Below the pieces are notes generated by a model. It was given only the letters and a program-made list of their open reading frames with translations. It was not told where the DNA came from and did not search any database. This document shows, in pieces, positions 25,426 to 34,192 of a stretch of 64,000 nucleotides of DNA. How positions within the stretch are numbered: the stretch's first letter is position 1; each line of letters begins with the position of its first letter. Origin of the DNA: Mucilaginibacter terrigena (lineage in GTDB: Bacteria; Bacteroidota; Bacteroidia; Sphingobacteriales; Sphingobacteriaceae); NCBI RefSeq assembly GCF_004168255.1, contig NZ_SEWG01000003.1, forward strand, positions 595,589 through 659,588, written 5' to 3'. The translations under genes were made by a program, and so were the position numbers.

Positions 25426-26637
25426 ATGAAAAAGAAGATTTTTTACACCGCAATTTTTGCGGTAACGGGGATAGCTTTTCCTTTTTTTTCCAAAGCGCAA
25501 GGATTGGCTAATGATATTCAAGGCTTGCAAGGCACCCTTAATGATGTATATAACGATATGCTGCCTATGTGTAGTCAGTTAATCGGAGTTGGTCGGGCAA
25601 TAGCCGGGTTTGGCGCATTGTGGTACATCGGCAGCAGGGTATGGCGGCAAATAGCCAGTGCTGAACCGATTGATTTTTACCCGCTAATGCGTCCTTTCGC
25701 ATTAGGAATAGCTATTTTATTATTCCCTACGGTGATAGCAATTATTAATGGCATCATGTCACCAACTGTAAGTGCAACAGGCGGCATGGTTCAAAACTCT
25801 GATGCCGCAATCGCGGCACTTTTGAAAGCAAAAGAAACCGCAGTTCAAAAGACCGACACTTGGCAGATGTATGTCGGTGCTGATGGTGATGGTGACCGGG
25901 AAAAATGGTATAAATATACACATCCCGAAGATAAAGATGGAAGCGGTGAAGGGGTACTTGCCAGTGTAGGCAATGATATGAAATTTGCAATGTCTAAGGC
26001 ATCTTACAATTTTCGAAATTCGGTTAAGCAATGGATGAGTGAAGTGTTACAGGTGCTTTTTGAAGCAGCCGCACTTTGTATAAACACCATCAGGACTTTC
26101 TATCTGGTCATACTCGCTATCCTGGGGCCTATTGTTTTTGGCTTAGCGGTTTTCGATGGCTTCCAGCATACCTTAACCGTATGGCTGGCTAAGTATATCA
26201 ATGTATTTCTATGGTTACCAGTTGCCAATATTTTCGGTGCCATCATCGGCAAGGTGCAGGAGAATATGTTGAAACTGGATATCAATCAAGTTCAAAGTGC
26301 CGGTGATACATTCTTCAGTTCTACCGACACTGCTTATCTCATCTTTTTGATCATTGGCATTATAGGCTACTTCACCGTACCAAGTGTAGCCAATTACATT
26401 GTTAATGCGGGTGGCGGTAATGGACTACTTCAAAAGGTTAACAGCATGGTAAGCAGTACCAGTCAATCTGTTGTAGGTGCAACTTCCGGCGGCATATCCG
26501 GCGACACCTTTGGTAATCAGCGATCTAACACCAGTCAAAGCATCTCCGAAGGTGCAGTTTCAAAACCGTATTTCCAGGATAAGGGCAGTAATCCAAATAA
26601 TTCAAGAGCATCAAAAATTGATCCTCAACAAGCTTAA
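25426..26637 (+). CDS. traJ: TraJ-like conjugal transfer protein (VirB6-type)
   Basis: 403 aa with a signal peptide and about six further membrane segments (for example LWYIGSRVWRQIASAE region, FLVILAILGPIVFGLAVF, YLIFLIIGIIGYFTVPSVANYIV in parts). A charged loop with DGDGDREKWYKY lies in the middle. TraJ is the polytopic inner-membrane channel component of CTnDOT-type systems, comparable to VirB6. The Ser/Asn-rich C-terminal tail is typical. Position between TraI-like and TraK genes is canonical. Confidence 0.88.
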   Translation: MKKKIFYTAIFAVTGIAFPFFSKAQGLANDIQGLQGTLNDVYNDMLPMCSQLIGVGRAIAGFGALWYIGSRVWRQIASAEPIDFYPLMRPFALGIAILLFPTVIAIINGIMSPTVSATGGMVQNSDAAIAALLKAKETAVQKTDTWQMYVGADGDGDREKWYKYTHPEDKDGSGEGVLASVGNDMKFAMSKASYNFRNSVKQWMSEVLQVLFEAAALCINTIRTFYLVILAILGPIVFGLAVFDGFQHTLTVWLAKYINVFLWLPVANIFGAIIGKVQENMLKLDINQVQSAGDTFFSSTDTAYLIFLIIGIIGYFTVPSVANYIVNAGGGNGLLQKVNSMVSSTSQSVVGATSGGISGDTFGNQRSNTSQSISEGAVSKPYFQDKGSNPNNSRASKIDPQQA

Positions 26638-26661
26638 TTATTAACCACTAATTCAAAAATT

Positions 26662-27276
26662 ATGTTCACTCATCTAAAAAATATCGACACCGCTTTTAAG
26701 CATATCAAGCTTTTTAGTTACTTCCTGATAGCAGCCTGCACGGTTATTTCCTGCTTTGCTTTGTATAAAAGCTATCAGGCCGCGAACCTTGCCTCAAATC
26801 ATGTTTATATACTGGCAAATGGAAAAGCGTTGGAAGCATTTGCTGCAGACCGGAAAGATAATATCCCTGTTGAAGCTAAAGATCATATTAAAATGTTTCA
26901 TCACTATTTCTTTACGCTTGACCCTGATGAAAAGGTGATTGATGCAAATATTGGTAAGGCACTATACCTGGCTGATGAAAGTGCAAAAAACCAATACAAC
27001 GACCTTAAAGAAAAAAGTTATTACAACAATTTGATTTCCGGTAATATCAGTCAACAGGTAACGGTTGATAGCATTCAATTAGATATTGATCAATATCCCT
27101 ACCATTTCAAATGCTTTGCAACGCAAAAACTTATTCGGTCCACCTCCACAGCAAACAGAAGTTTGGTTACCCAAGGTTACTTACGGAACGTAGCCAGATC
27201 AGATAATAACCCGCATGGATTTTTAATCCTTCACTGGGAAACATTGGCTAATCGCGACACCACCATTCAACAATAA
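26662..27276 (+). CDS. traK: TraK-like conjugal transfer protein (VirB8-type)
   Basis: 204 aa: short cytosolic N terminus with FTHLKNIDTAFKHIKLFS, one membrane helix (about 19-38), and a periplasmic domain with FHHYFFTLDPDEKVIDANI and NGFLILHWETL-like ending (PHGFLILHWETLANRD). This is the conserved TraK pattern. It is a bitopic scaffold protein of the mating channel. It follows traJ by 24 bases. Confidence 0.9.
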   Translation: MFTHLKNIDTAFKHIKLFSYFLIAACTVISCFALYKSYQAANLASNHVYILANGKALEAFAADRKDNIPVEAKDHIKMFHHYFFTLDPDEKVIDANIGKALYLADESAKNQYNDLKEKSYYNNLISGNISQQVTVDSIQLDIDQYPYHFKCFATQKLIRSTSTANRSLVTQGYLRNVARSDNNPHGFLILHWETLANRDTTIQQ

Positions 27277-27281
27277 AGGCT

Positions 27282-27611
27282 ATGAATATTTCTCAGAATA
27301 ATACATCACACATCCTTAGCAACAAAGTTGCGGGTTTATTAGCCAATGCTATCATTAAAGTTCAAGTTGGCTGTTCAAAATGGCTAAACCAAAAATTCAA
27401 TCGTTATTCAACACAAGGGAAAAAACGACTGCTGATTTCGATTGGATTGATAGCCTCCATTTTTCTAATAGCTGGCTCTTTCTCTTCTTTTTATCCGATA
27501 CCCAGGCTATCGCAAAATTACACCTCTGCACACATTGGTATGCCATCAGAGTTGCCTAAACCTACTATCAGTGTACTTCAATTAACAGATTCATTAACTA
27601 AAACAAAGTAA
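27282..27611 (+). CDS. small membrane protein in the TraL position
   Basis: 109 aa with a single hydrophobic segment (LLISIGLIASIFLIAGSFSS, about 50-69) and a basic N-terminal half. It lies between traK and traM with gaps of 5 and 2 bases, the location of traL in CTnDOT. Sequence similarity to TraL is not obvious by eye; a TraL-like role is by position. Confidence 0.7.
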   Translation: MNISQNNTSHILSNKVAGLLANAIIKVQVGCSKWLNQKFNRYSTQGKKRLLISIGLIASIFLIAGSFSSFYPIPRLSQNYTSAHIGMPSELPKPTISVLQLTDSLTKTK

Positions 27612-27613
27612 TC

Positions 27614-28882
27614 ATGGATGCGAAATCAACCGGCGGCCAATTGCCGCAACACACTCCTGAATTTTTAAAGGAGCGCAAATTCTTAGTAGTAATGCCTTTG
27701 CTTATTCTTCCTTTTTTAACCATGGCATTTTGGGCTTTAGGTGGCGGTAAGCAAAGTAACTCGGCTTTTGCTACCTCATATGCACAAGGTTTAAACACCA
27801 CTCTTCCGCAAGCCCAGTTCAATGACCAAAAAGCCCAGGACAAGATGGGTATTTATCAGACTGTAAAAACCGATTCCGCCAATTCAGCCAATAGCGGTGT
27901 CAGTGATAGTTTCATTCAATCTATGGGGCTTGATGCATCAAAAGATGGTCATACAGATGCTGTCACACAGCAATCAACAGCTAATCTTACTGGCGGTCCG
28001 ACTTCAGCGGAAGTCAACGAAGCTAAGATTCAGGCAAAACTTGCCGCCATCAACCAACAGATCAATCAGCCGGAACCCGCAAATTATGGCGGCGCAGTTT
28101 CAGCAACCCAATCTAATGCGGATGTTAAAAGGCTTGAAATGATGATGAGATCCATGAATGGAAATGGTGGTACAGATCCTGAAATGAAACAGCTTACTCA
28201 AATGTTGCAACAGATAAATGATCTGCAAAATCCCGGTAGTGCTAATACCCGGTCACGTAATCAATCGATGAAAAATCATGGTCGTGTGTATGCTGTAAGG
28301 TCAGCCGTTGACGAGGATGATTATAATACTGGCGACAAAATGCAGGTCAGTTATGCATCTTATGAGGGTGATAAATCAAAAAGCCGCCGTCGCTCTAATG
28401 AAACAGAAATGGCCGGAAATACTATTCAGGCCGTAGTTCATGAGGATCAAACGCTGGTTAGCGGGGCAGTAATTAAATTAAGGCTCTTAGACGGTATCTA
28501 TGTCAATGGTAAACAGATTCCCAAAGGCAGTTTTGTTTATGGAACCTGCGCCTTAAATAATGAACGCCTTGATATTAAAATTTCCAGTATTCGGTATTTG
28601 AATAATATACTTCCTGTAGCGCTTACAGTGTATGATCTGGACGGAATGCAAGGATTATATGTACCTGGTTCAATAGGTAGGGATGCAGCAAAGAACGGTA
28701 TGGGCGACGCAGTACAGTCGATGCAAATCATGTCGATGGATCAATCCGTTGGTGCACAAGCCGCAAGTGCAGGTGTGGAGGCAGCCAAAGGGCTTTTTAA
28801 TCGCAAGGTAAAACAGATCAAAGTTAAGGTAAAGGCCGGTTATGAAGTCCTTCTAAAGGATAGTAACGACCGTGACAATTAA
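27614..28882 (+). CDS. traM: TraM-like conjugal transfer protein (VirB10-type)
   Basis: 422 aa. One membrane helix near residues 29-46 (VVMPLLILPFLTMAFWALGG) is followed by a long Gln/Asn-rich linker and a C-terminal beta domain beginning IQAVVHEDQTLVSGAVIKLRLLDGIYVNG (in parts). This is the TraM/VirB10-like layout: an inner-membrane anchor spanning the periplasm to the outer-membrane pore. TraN, its usual outer-membrane partner, is next. Confidence 0.9.
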   Translation: MDAKSTGGQLPQHTPEFLKERKFLVVMPLLILPFLTMAFWALGGGKQSNSAFATSYAQGLNTTLPQAQFNDQKAQDKMGIYQTVKTDSANSANSGVSDSFIQSMGLDASKDGHTDAVTQQSTANLTGGPTSAEVNEAKIQAKLAAINQQINQPEPANYGGAVSATQSNADVKRLEMMMRSMNGNGGTDPEMKQLTQMLQQINDLQNPGSANTRSRNQSMKNHGRVYAVRSAVDEDDYNTGDKMQVSYASYEGDKSKSRRRSNETEMAGNTIQAVVHEDQTLVSGAVIKLRLLDGIYVNGKQIPKGSFVYGTCALNNERLDIKISSIRYLNNILPVALTVYDLDGMQGLYVPGSIGRDAAKNGMGDAVQSMQIMSMDQSVGAQAASAGVEAAKGLFNRKVKQIKVKVKAGYEVLLKDSNDRDN

Positions 28883-28893
28883 CACTCAATATT

Positions 28894-29718
28894 ATGAAAA
28901 AATTAATCAGCATTTTATTCTTCGCAGCAGTAGGGACAGTCTCTTTTGCGCAGGACACGGCATATATAAGCCGTGATAAATTTACAGCCCTCATTTTTCC
29001 ATCCTCCGTAAATATAGTTGGAAAAGTTCCTGAAGGTGTTAACGCTTCCAATAAGGGAAGTGGAGTAATAACGTTGCAAGCTGATAAAGCAACGCTAAAA
29101 CCTTCCCAAATTACAGCCCAGGATCAGGCAACCAATCAAATATACCGTATCCCCGTAAGATATTCTTATGGTAGGGCTGGCCGACGGATTGAAATCGGGC
29201 AAACTGTTTCAAGCATATCCGTTATAAGATCGCCGCAAATAAACTATGTTTCAATTAGCAATGAACTTGCTGCCGGCAAACGCAAAGATGTTATAGACCG
29301 AAAAAAAACAGGTGGTGTCAAAACGTGGATAAGTAAACTTTCCATTGCTGACAACCGAATATTCTTTAGGGTTGATATTAGTAACCATTCAGGGCTACCC
29401 TATGAAGTTGACTTTATCCGATTTTATATCAGGGATTTAAAAACCGTTTCACGTATGGCTACGCATGAGCAGGAAATCATCCCTGTTTATTCAACTTTCA
29501 AAAGTCGTGTAGCAATCCTTAAAAACAAGGAATTAGCTAAAGTATTTGCCTTTCGCAGATTTTCCTTAACAGAAGACCAGGCATTGAACATCGAGATCTA
29601 TGAACGTAACGGTAATAGACACTTATATCTTCAAATCAAACAAAAGGATCTGGACGATTTGAAAATCATTATACCGGCAACGCAGCAACCGGCCAACACT
29701 TTAGCTGCCAAAATTTAA
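28894..29718 (+). CDS. traN: TraN-like conjugal transfer protein (DUF4138, VirB9-type)
   Basis: 274 aa with a signal peptide ending at SFAQD (residue 21). The beta-rich domain includes YISRDKFTALIFPSSVNIVG, VITLQADKATLKPSQI and the block DVISNHSGLPYEVDFIRFY-like (ISNHSGLPYEVDFIRFYIRD). DUF4138 proteins are the periplasmic/outer-membrane collar component that works with TraM. 11 bases after traM. Intact. Confidence 0.9.
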   Translation: MKKLISILFFAAVGTVSFAQDTAYISRDKFTALIFPSSVNIVGKVPEGVNASNKGSGVITLQADKATLKPSQITAQDQATNQIYRIPVRYSYGRAGRRIEIGQTVSSISVIRSPQINYVSISNELAAGKRKDVIDRKKTGGVKTWISKLSIADNRIFFRVDISNHSGLPYEVDFIRFYIRDLKTVSRMATHEQEIIPVYSTFKSRVAILKNKELAKVFAFRRFSLTEDQALNIEIYERNGNRHLYLQIKQKDLDDLKIIIPATQQPANTLAAKI

Positions 29719-29751
29719 TTAACATTTTTTTCATCATTTAATCATTACGTT

Positions 29752-30522
29752 ATGAATACTCAAAATTCTGAATTTCTAAAAAAGAGCTTGCTTAACCTGG
29801 GGTTTGGCGATAAGCTTAATGCTGACCTGGACAAACAAATAGCTGCAAAATCGCCTGAATTTAATTTAGTAATGCAGCACGAGTTTAACCAGAAAACAAT
29901 TGATTATACCCTACACTTCAAAGCCGGGGATAACCAGGAAATGTATTTTTTCAACAAGTACGATGCAACCATCAAACACAAGGACGACCCTGCAAAGAAC
30001 ATAGACCAAACTTTTTATATAAATAAAGGGAGTGGCATCACTGCAAAAGAAGCCTTTAACTTAATGGAGGGCCGCGCCGTTAACAAACAGCTTTATAATC
30101 TTGAAGGGCAAAAATACCAGGCATGGTTAACGCTGGATGATAAAAATCTTACCGATAACGGCAATAAAAAGATTAAACATTACCATGAGAATTACGGATT
30201 TGATCTTGATAAAGTGATTGCCGGAAAAGGTATTAAGGAACTGGACGACCCAAAAGCTAAAGAAGAATTGATGTATTCCTTGAAAAAGGGAAATGCCCAA
30301 CAGGTAACAGTTGGTGGCGAAGAGGGTGACAAAAAATATTTCATCGCCGCAAACCCGCAGTTCAAAACCGTTGATCTTTACGATCATCAGATGAAGAAGA
30401 TCAAACGAGAAGAGTTGTTACATACGGATCAAAAGCCGGTTAGAAACTTAAAACAACGTGAGCAGCAAAAGGAGGATGCTCCTGCAAAAAAGCAGTCGCG
30501 TAAAGCTAAAGTTAGAATATAA
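29752..30522 (+). CDS. conserved ICE protein with DUF3945-like repeats
   Basis: 256 aa, soluble. It contains NLMEGRAVNKQLYNLEGQ, YQAWLTLDDKN, KIKHYHENYGFDLDKVIAG and KELDDPKAKEELMYSLKKGN, patterns common in large and small Bacteroidota ICE proteins that carry DUF3945/DUF4099 units. The C terminus is Lys-rich. It is the last gene of the tra run and is followed by a hairpin terminator. Function is not known. Confidence 0.75.
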   Translation: MNTQNSEFLKKSLLNLGFGDKLNADLDKQIAAKSPEFNLVMQHEFNQKTIDYTLHFKAGDNQEMYFFNKYDATIKHKDDPAKNIDQTFYINKGSGITAKEAFNLMEGRAVNKQLYNLEGQKYQAWLTLDDKNLTDNGNKKIKHYHENYGFDLDKVIAGKGIKELDDPKAKEELMYSLKKGNAQQVTVGGEEGDKKYFIAANPQFKTVDLYDHQMKKIKREELLHTDQKPVRNLKQREQQKEDAPAKKQSRKAKVRI

Positions 30523-30527
30523 AACAG

Positions 30528-30555
30528 AGAGCAGGCCAATGCCTGCTCTTGTTTT
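30528..30555 (+). terminator. Rho-independent terminator of the tra operon
   Basis: AGAGCAGGC (30528-30536) and GCCTGCTCT (30541-30549) form a perfect 9-bp stem with loop CAAT, followed by TTGTTTT. It is 6 bases after the stop of the last tra-operon gene and just before the convergent methylase gene. Confidence 0.85.
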
Positions 30556-30583
30556 ATACAACCAGGATAATTTAGGCCTGACA

Positions 30584-33500
30584 TTACACCAACTTTATCG
30601 CTTCATATTCTTTTTTTGTCAAACCAAATTCAGGGTCTATTACTTTTACTTCGTCATAAGACAAATCATATAATTTATACACAATATTATCTATTTGTTT
30701 TTCGTATAAAATTGAGTTCTTGTTTTCTTGTTTTAGCCCTATTATTTTATCAACCAAATCCACGACTTTGTTCTGAATACCCTTCCCACTAATATAAATA
30801 GGTATTTCAGTGAGTGGTTTTTGATATAATTCAAGCATTGACCCTTTCACTTTACCTCTATGACTTAACCATAAAAAATATAATTTAGAGTTTAAAAGAC
30901 CTAAAATATATTTCAGATTTTGATTACCTGTTGAATCAGTAATATAATAGACATCTGCACTTGCAAACCATTCTATATCTGTAAAGCCAAAAGTATTTAA
31001 TTTCGACCGTTGAGGAGAGACTATTTTTGGCAAGCTGAAATCAAGTTTTCTTCTAACTGAACCAAAATAATATTTTCCTTTCGCAATTGCCTTATCTAAA
31101 CCATTTGCATTTTCTTTTCTTCCTTCTAAAATTGATTTGAATTTTTTTAAGTGGTTATGAAGATTTGGTATTTTAGATAGTTGCAATTCTCTATCATTTG
31201 GCCAAAAAATGTCTATTAGTCTTAAATCTGTTGAAGAATCAACAAAATATTTCTTGATATCGGAATTTTTATAAAGTTTTTTAACTCTGCCTTTTTCAAA
31301 ACTATTTAATTCTAGGTTTTTTATTTCCTTTTCAGTTAAAATAAATATACCGTCTCCAGCATCATAGTTTTTGCTTACACCGTATTCAGAGATATGTTTT
31401 GGTGATACTTTATCAGCTCCCGTCCTTAATCCCTGATTTACTTCACATATAGATCCTAATTCAACTCCTTTTGATTTCATTTTATCTAAAATGGAGTTGA
31501 TTACTTTGTCCCCTTTAACATTGCCAGAAGTAACTATTCTGATATATTTTTCTTCTCCGTCAAATAGTTTATCCTCATTAATATTTAGATAATTTGTTTC
31601 TGTATCAATACCACTGAAAATTCTATCGAAATTCGTTGAATCAATCAAACCTGTTTTATTGACCGTAATAACATTTGTTGACGTATTTTTCTTTGGTTTA
31701 GTTAAAAATGTTATCAAGTTGTGTTGACCAAGTGCACTAGGAAAAACCTTAGATTCACCAAAGTTTACAAGTTTAGCAACAGAAGCTCTATTAAATATAT
31801 CATTTCTGAGTTTAGTAGCTCCCGTGGCAGTCACATAATAATTGGTAGTTATGCCTGAGATAAAACCACTACTTTTTGTAATGTTCAATGCCTGATGAAA
31901 GAAGAAATAAAAGTAGTCCATCTTTTTTTGATAAAAATCTAGTAGACTAGTTTCTTTAACATCGTGAAATTTTTCCTTATTACCTTTTTCCCCAATATAT
32001 GGTGGATTCATAATAAGAATGTCAAATCCTGTTTCTTCAATAATTTGTTTATTCATTATTTCAGGAAAATCTAATTTCCAATCAAAGTAATTCAAAGGAA
32101 TCTCTGGCTTCTCCTTTAATTTAGAAAGCTCTTTAATACTGTCTTTCCATCCTAAAGTGGAATAATATAATTGAGTAGCCTTCAAATATTTGTTTTTGTC
32201 TTTATAGCTCGTTGATTTTGGTTCCGTTTCTTGATTAGTTGTATTTACCATTAACTGAAGTTGATTAATGAGCAAATCAACTTTCAATTTGCGGATATTC
32301 GGTGCTAATTTTTTCTTATCGCTATCAGGGCTAAAAAAGTCTTTTTGCTCTTTGCTAATTTTTATAAGCAAGTCTCCTTTTTGTTTTGCTAGGTCTGCAC
32401 CAAATAGACCGTTTGAAGTCTCGTTCAGTGTCCAGTCAATATTAATAATATCATTGCCTAACTTGCTTACTAAGCTATTGCCCACTACAATTTTATAATC
32501 GAGATTTGGTAATGCTTTCGGTTGTTCTTCGTCCACAATCAAACTCAACCAAAAACGCAATCGGGCAATGTCAACCGCACCTTTTTCAATGTCCACACCG
32601 TAAATGCTGTTTTGTATAATGTTAAGTTTTACAGCCGAAGCATCAAAAGTTTTGGTGTTTCCGTGTTCAAAAGTGTGCAGCGTTTGTTTAGCGGTAAATA
32701 TTTCGTGTAGTAAACCCATAGGGAAAGCACCCGAACCAATTGCCGGATCACAAATTTTTACATTATCTAAAGCGGTATGAAATTCGGCAGAATGTTTAAG
32801 AACAAGTTTTTTATCCTCATCATCCAATTTCTTTTTCAGTAATTTTTCAATTAATAGTCGATCAATCTGTTTAGCTGCTCCCTTAGTATCAGTTTCTAAA
32901 ATCATTTGCCCTTTCCTGCCTTCGTTTGCAGAAAATAACTTGGGTTGGTTAGGCCTGTCAAAACCAATATAGTTAACTACTTCATAGCCATTGTTTTCAA
33001 ACCAAGTGGCAAGGTAATCAATCAAACTCTCCTGGCACATATAATGCACAATTTCTTTAGGTGTGTAGTATGCACCTTTGTCTTTGTTGTCTTCCAGTAA
33101 GTTTTCAAAAATGTGTCCCAACATTTCGGGATCAACGGCTACCGTGTGGTCGTTTGGGTCGTCTTCGTAAATGGTAAAGTTGTATTGATTAAAAAAATCA
33201 AAAAGATTTTTAAAAAGATTAGCTGGAAAAATCAAACTGCGATGATTTTTGTCGTCTTCTTCAAACAAACCACCATTTAAGTATGGAATTCGGCAGGGCT
33301 CACCTCTTACCAATTCGACCAGGTCGTCTTTACGTTTGACGTTGAGTGTATCAAAAAAAAGTTTAGATAATAATTCAGCGTAAAAAAGATCTGGGTTTTT
33401 AGTTTTGTTAAACAGGTTGGTTAAGAAATCAAAATCACCCTTACCCCATTCGCTTTTTGAAGGAACGCCTAACCAACCTTTTTTCTGAATGAAATAAAGA

Positions 33501-34192
33501 AATACAATACGGCCCAAAAGCTTTTTACTAAAATCGCGAATGCCTTTATCATTACCTTTAAATATGGATTGCCGAATGTTTGGTTTTGATACCATAAAGT
33601 CGCAAAAAATATCATAGTGTTTTTTGTATTCGTCAAAAAAAGCTTTTGAAAGTTTTTCGACAGAAAAAGCCGCTTTTACATCCTCTAAAGTAGCTTTGCT
33701 CCCTTTGTTCGCAACTGTTGTAAAACTTTCTGCAGCAGTGCGAGTGCTTTCCCCTTCACCTAAAACATAGGTGTATCTTTTTGGCTCTGTTTTTATTTTT
33801 ACAAATTCTCCATCAGCATCATAGCCAGTCAATTCTGAAACGTATGTAAACCGCCAGTTCCCTTTATCGGCATTATGGTATGTTATAAAAGCGGCATCAA
33901 TGTCCTTCCAGTATTTACGGAGCAAATTGCGCAACCCAACACGATTGCGTTCCAAAATAATGCCTTGGGCCAATGTAACTTCATATACAGCAATCTGACG
34001 ATCAATGCCGTTTTCATCCAAAATAATATAACCCAATTTGAGCACTTGTGATGCTACGTTTATGTCAATGCCTGTCAATATTTCTGGCGTTAACAACAAA
34101 TGGGATTTTGCGAATGCTTCACCCAGGAACTTTTTCCAATTATTTTGGTTGTAGCGTTGTTTAAATAGGTTATGGATGTGCTCGTATGTCAT
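30584..34192 (-). CDS. Eco57I-like N6-adenine methylase with specificity region
   Basis: 1202 aa. The N-terminal part (about 1-330) is a helical region with IAVYEVTLAQG, possibly a degenerate nuclease fold. The methylase core has YYTPKEIVHYMC, the SAM-binding motif VKICDPAIGSGAFPMG near residues 480-495 and the catalytic motif LIMNPPYIGEKG near 724-735. The C-terminal 400 residues look like a TaqI-type target-recognition region with GKYYFGSVRRKL. Its ATG overlaps the stop of the helicase gene (TAATG), so the two are co-translated. The product probably methylates host DNA as the self-marking half of an RM-like system. Confidence 0.85.
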   Translation of the reverse strand: MTYEHIHNLFKQRYNQNNWKKFLGEAFAKSHLLLTPEILTGIDINVASQVLKLGYIILDENGIDRQIAVYEVTLAQGIILERNRVGLRNLLRKYWKDIDAAFITYHNADKGNWRFTYVSELTGYDADGEFVKIKTEPKRYTYVLGEGESTRTAAESFTTVANKGSKATLEDVKAAFSVEKLSKAFFDEYKKHYDIFCDFMVSKPNIRQSIFKGNDKGIRDFSKKLLGRIVFLYFIQKKGWLGVPSKSEWGKGDFDFLTNLFNKTKNPDLFYAELLSKLFFDTLNVKRKDDLVELVRGEPCRIPYLNGGLFEEDDKNHRSLIFPANLFKNLFDFFNQYNFTIYEDDPNDHTVAVDPEMLGHIFENLLEDNKDKGAYYTPKEIVHYMCQESLIDYLATWFENNGYEVVNYIGFDRPNQPKLFSANEGRKGQMILETDTKGAAKQIDRLLIEKLLKKKLDDEDKKLVLKHSAEFHTALDNVKICDPAIGSGAFPMGLLHEIFTAKQTLHTFEHGNTKTFDASAVKLNIIQNSIYGVDIEKGAVDIARLRFWLSLIVDEEQPKALPNLDYKIVVGNSLVSKLGNDIINIDWTLNETSNGLFGADLAKQKGDLLIKISKEQKDFFSPDSDKKKLAPNIRKLKVDLLINQLQLMVNTTNQETEPKSTSYKDKNKYLKATQLYYSTLGWKDSIKELSKLKEKPEIPLNYFDWKLDFPEIMNKQIIEETGFDILIMNPPYIGEKGNKEKFHDVKETSLLDFYQKKMDYFYFFFHQALNITKSSGFISGITTNYYVTATGATKLRNDIFNRASVAKLVNFGESKVFPSALGQHNLITFLTKPKKNTSTNVITVNKTGLIDSTNFDRIFSGIDTETNYLNINEDKLFDGEEKYIRIVTSGNVKGDKVINSILDKMKSKGVELGSICEVNQGLRTGADKVSPKHISEYGVSKNYDAGDGIFILTEKEIKNLELNSFEKGRVKKLYKNSDIKKYFVDSSTDLRLIDIFWPNDRELQLSKIPNLHNHLKKFKSILEGRKENANGLDKAIAKGKYYFGSVRRKLDFSLPKIVSPQRSKLNTFGFTDIEWFASADVYYITDSTGNQNLKYILGLLNSKLYFLWLSHRGKVKGSMLELYQKPLTEIPIYISGKGIQNKVVDLVDKIIGLKQENKNSILYEKQIDNIVYKLYDLSYDEVKVIDPEFGLTKKEYEAIKLV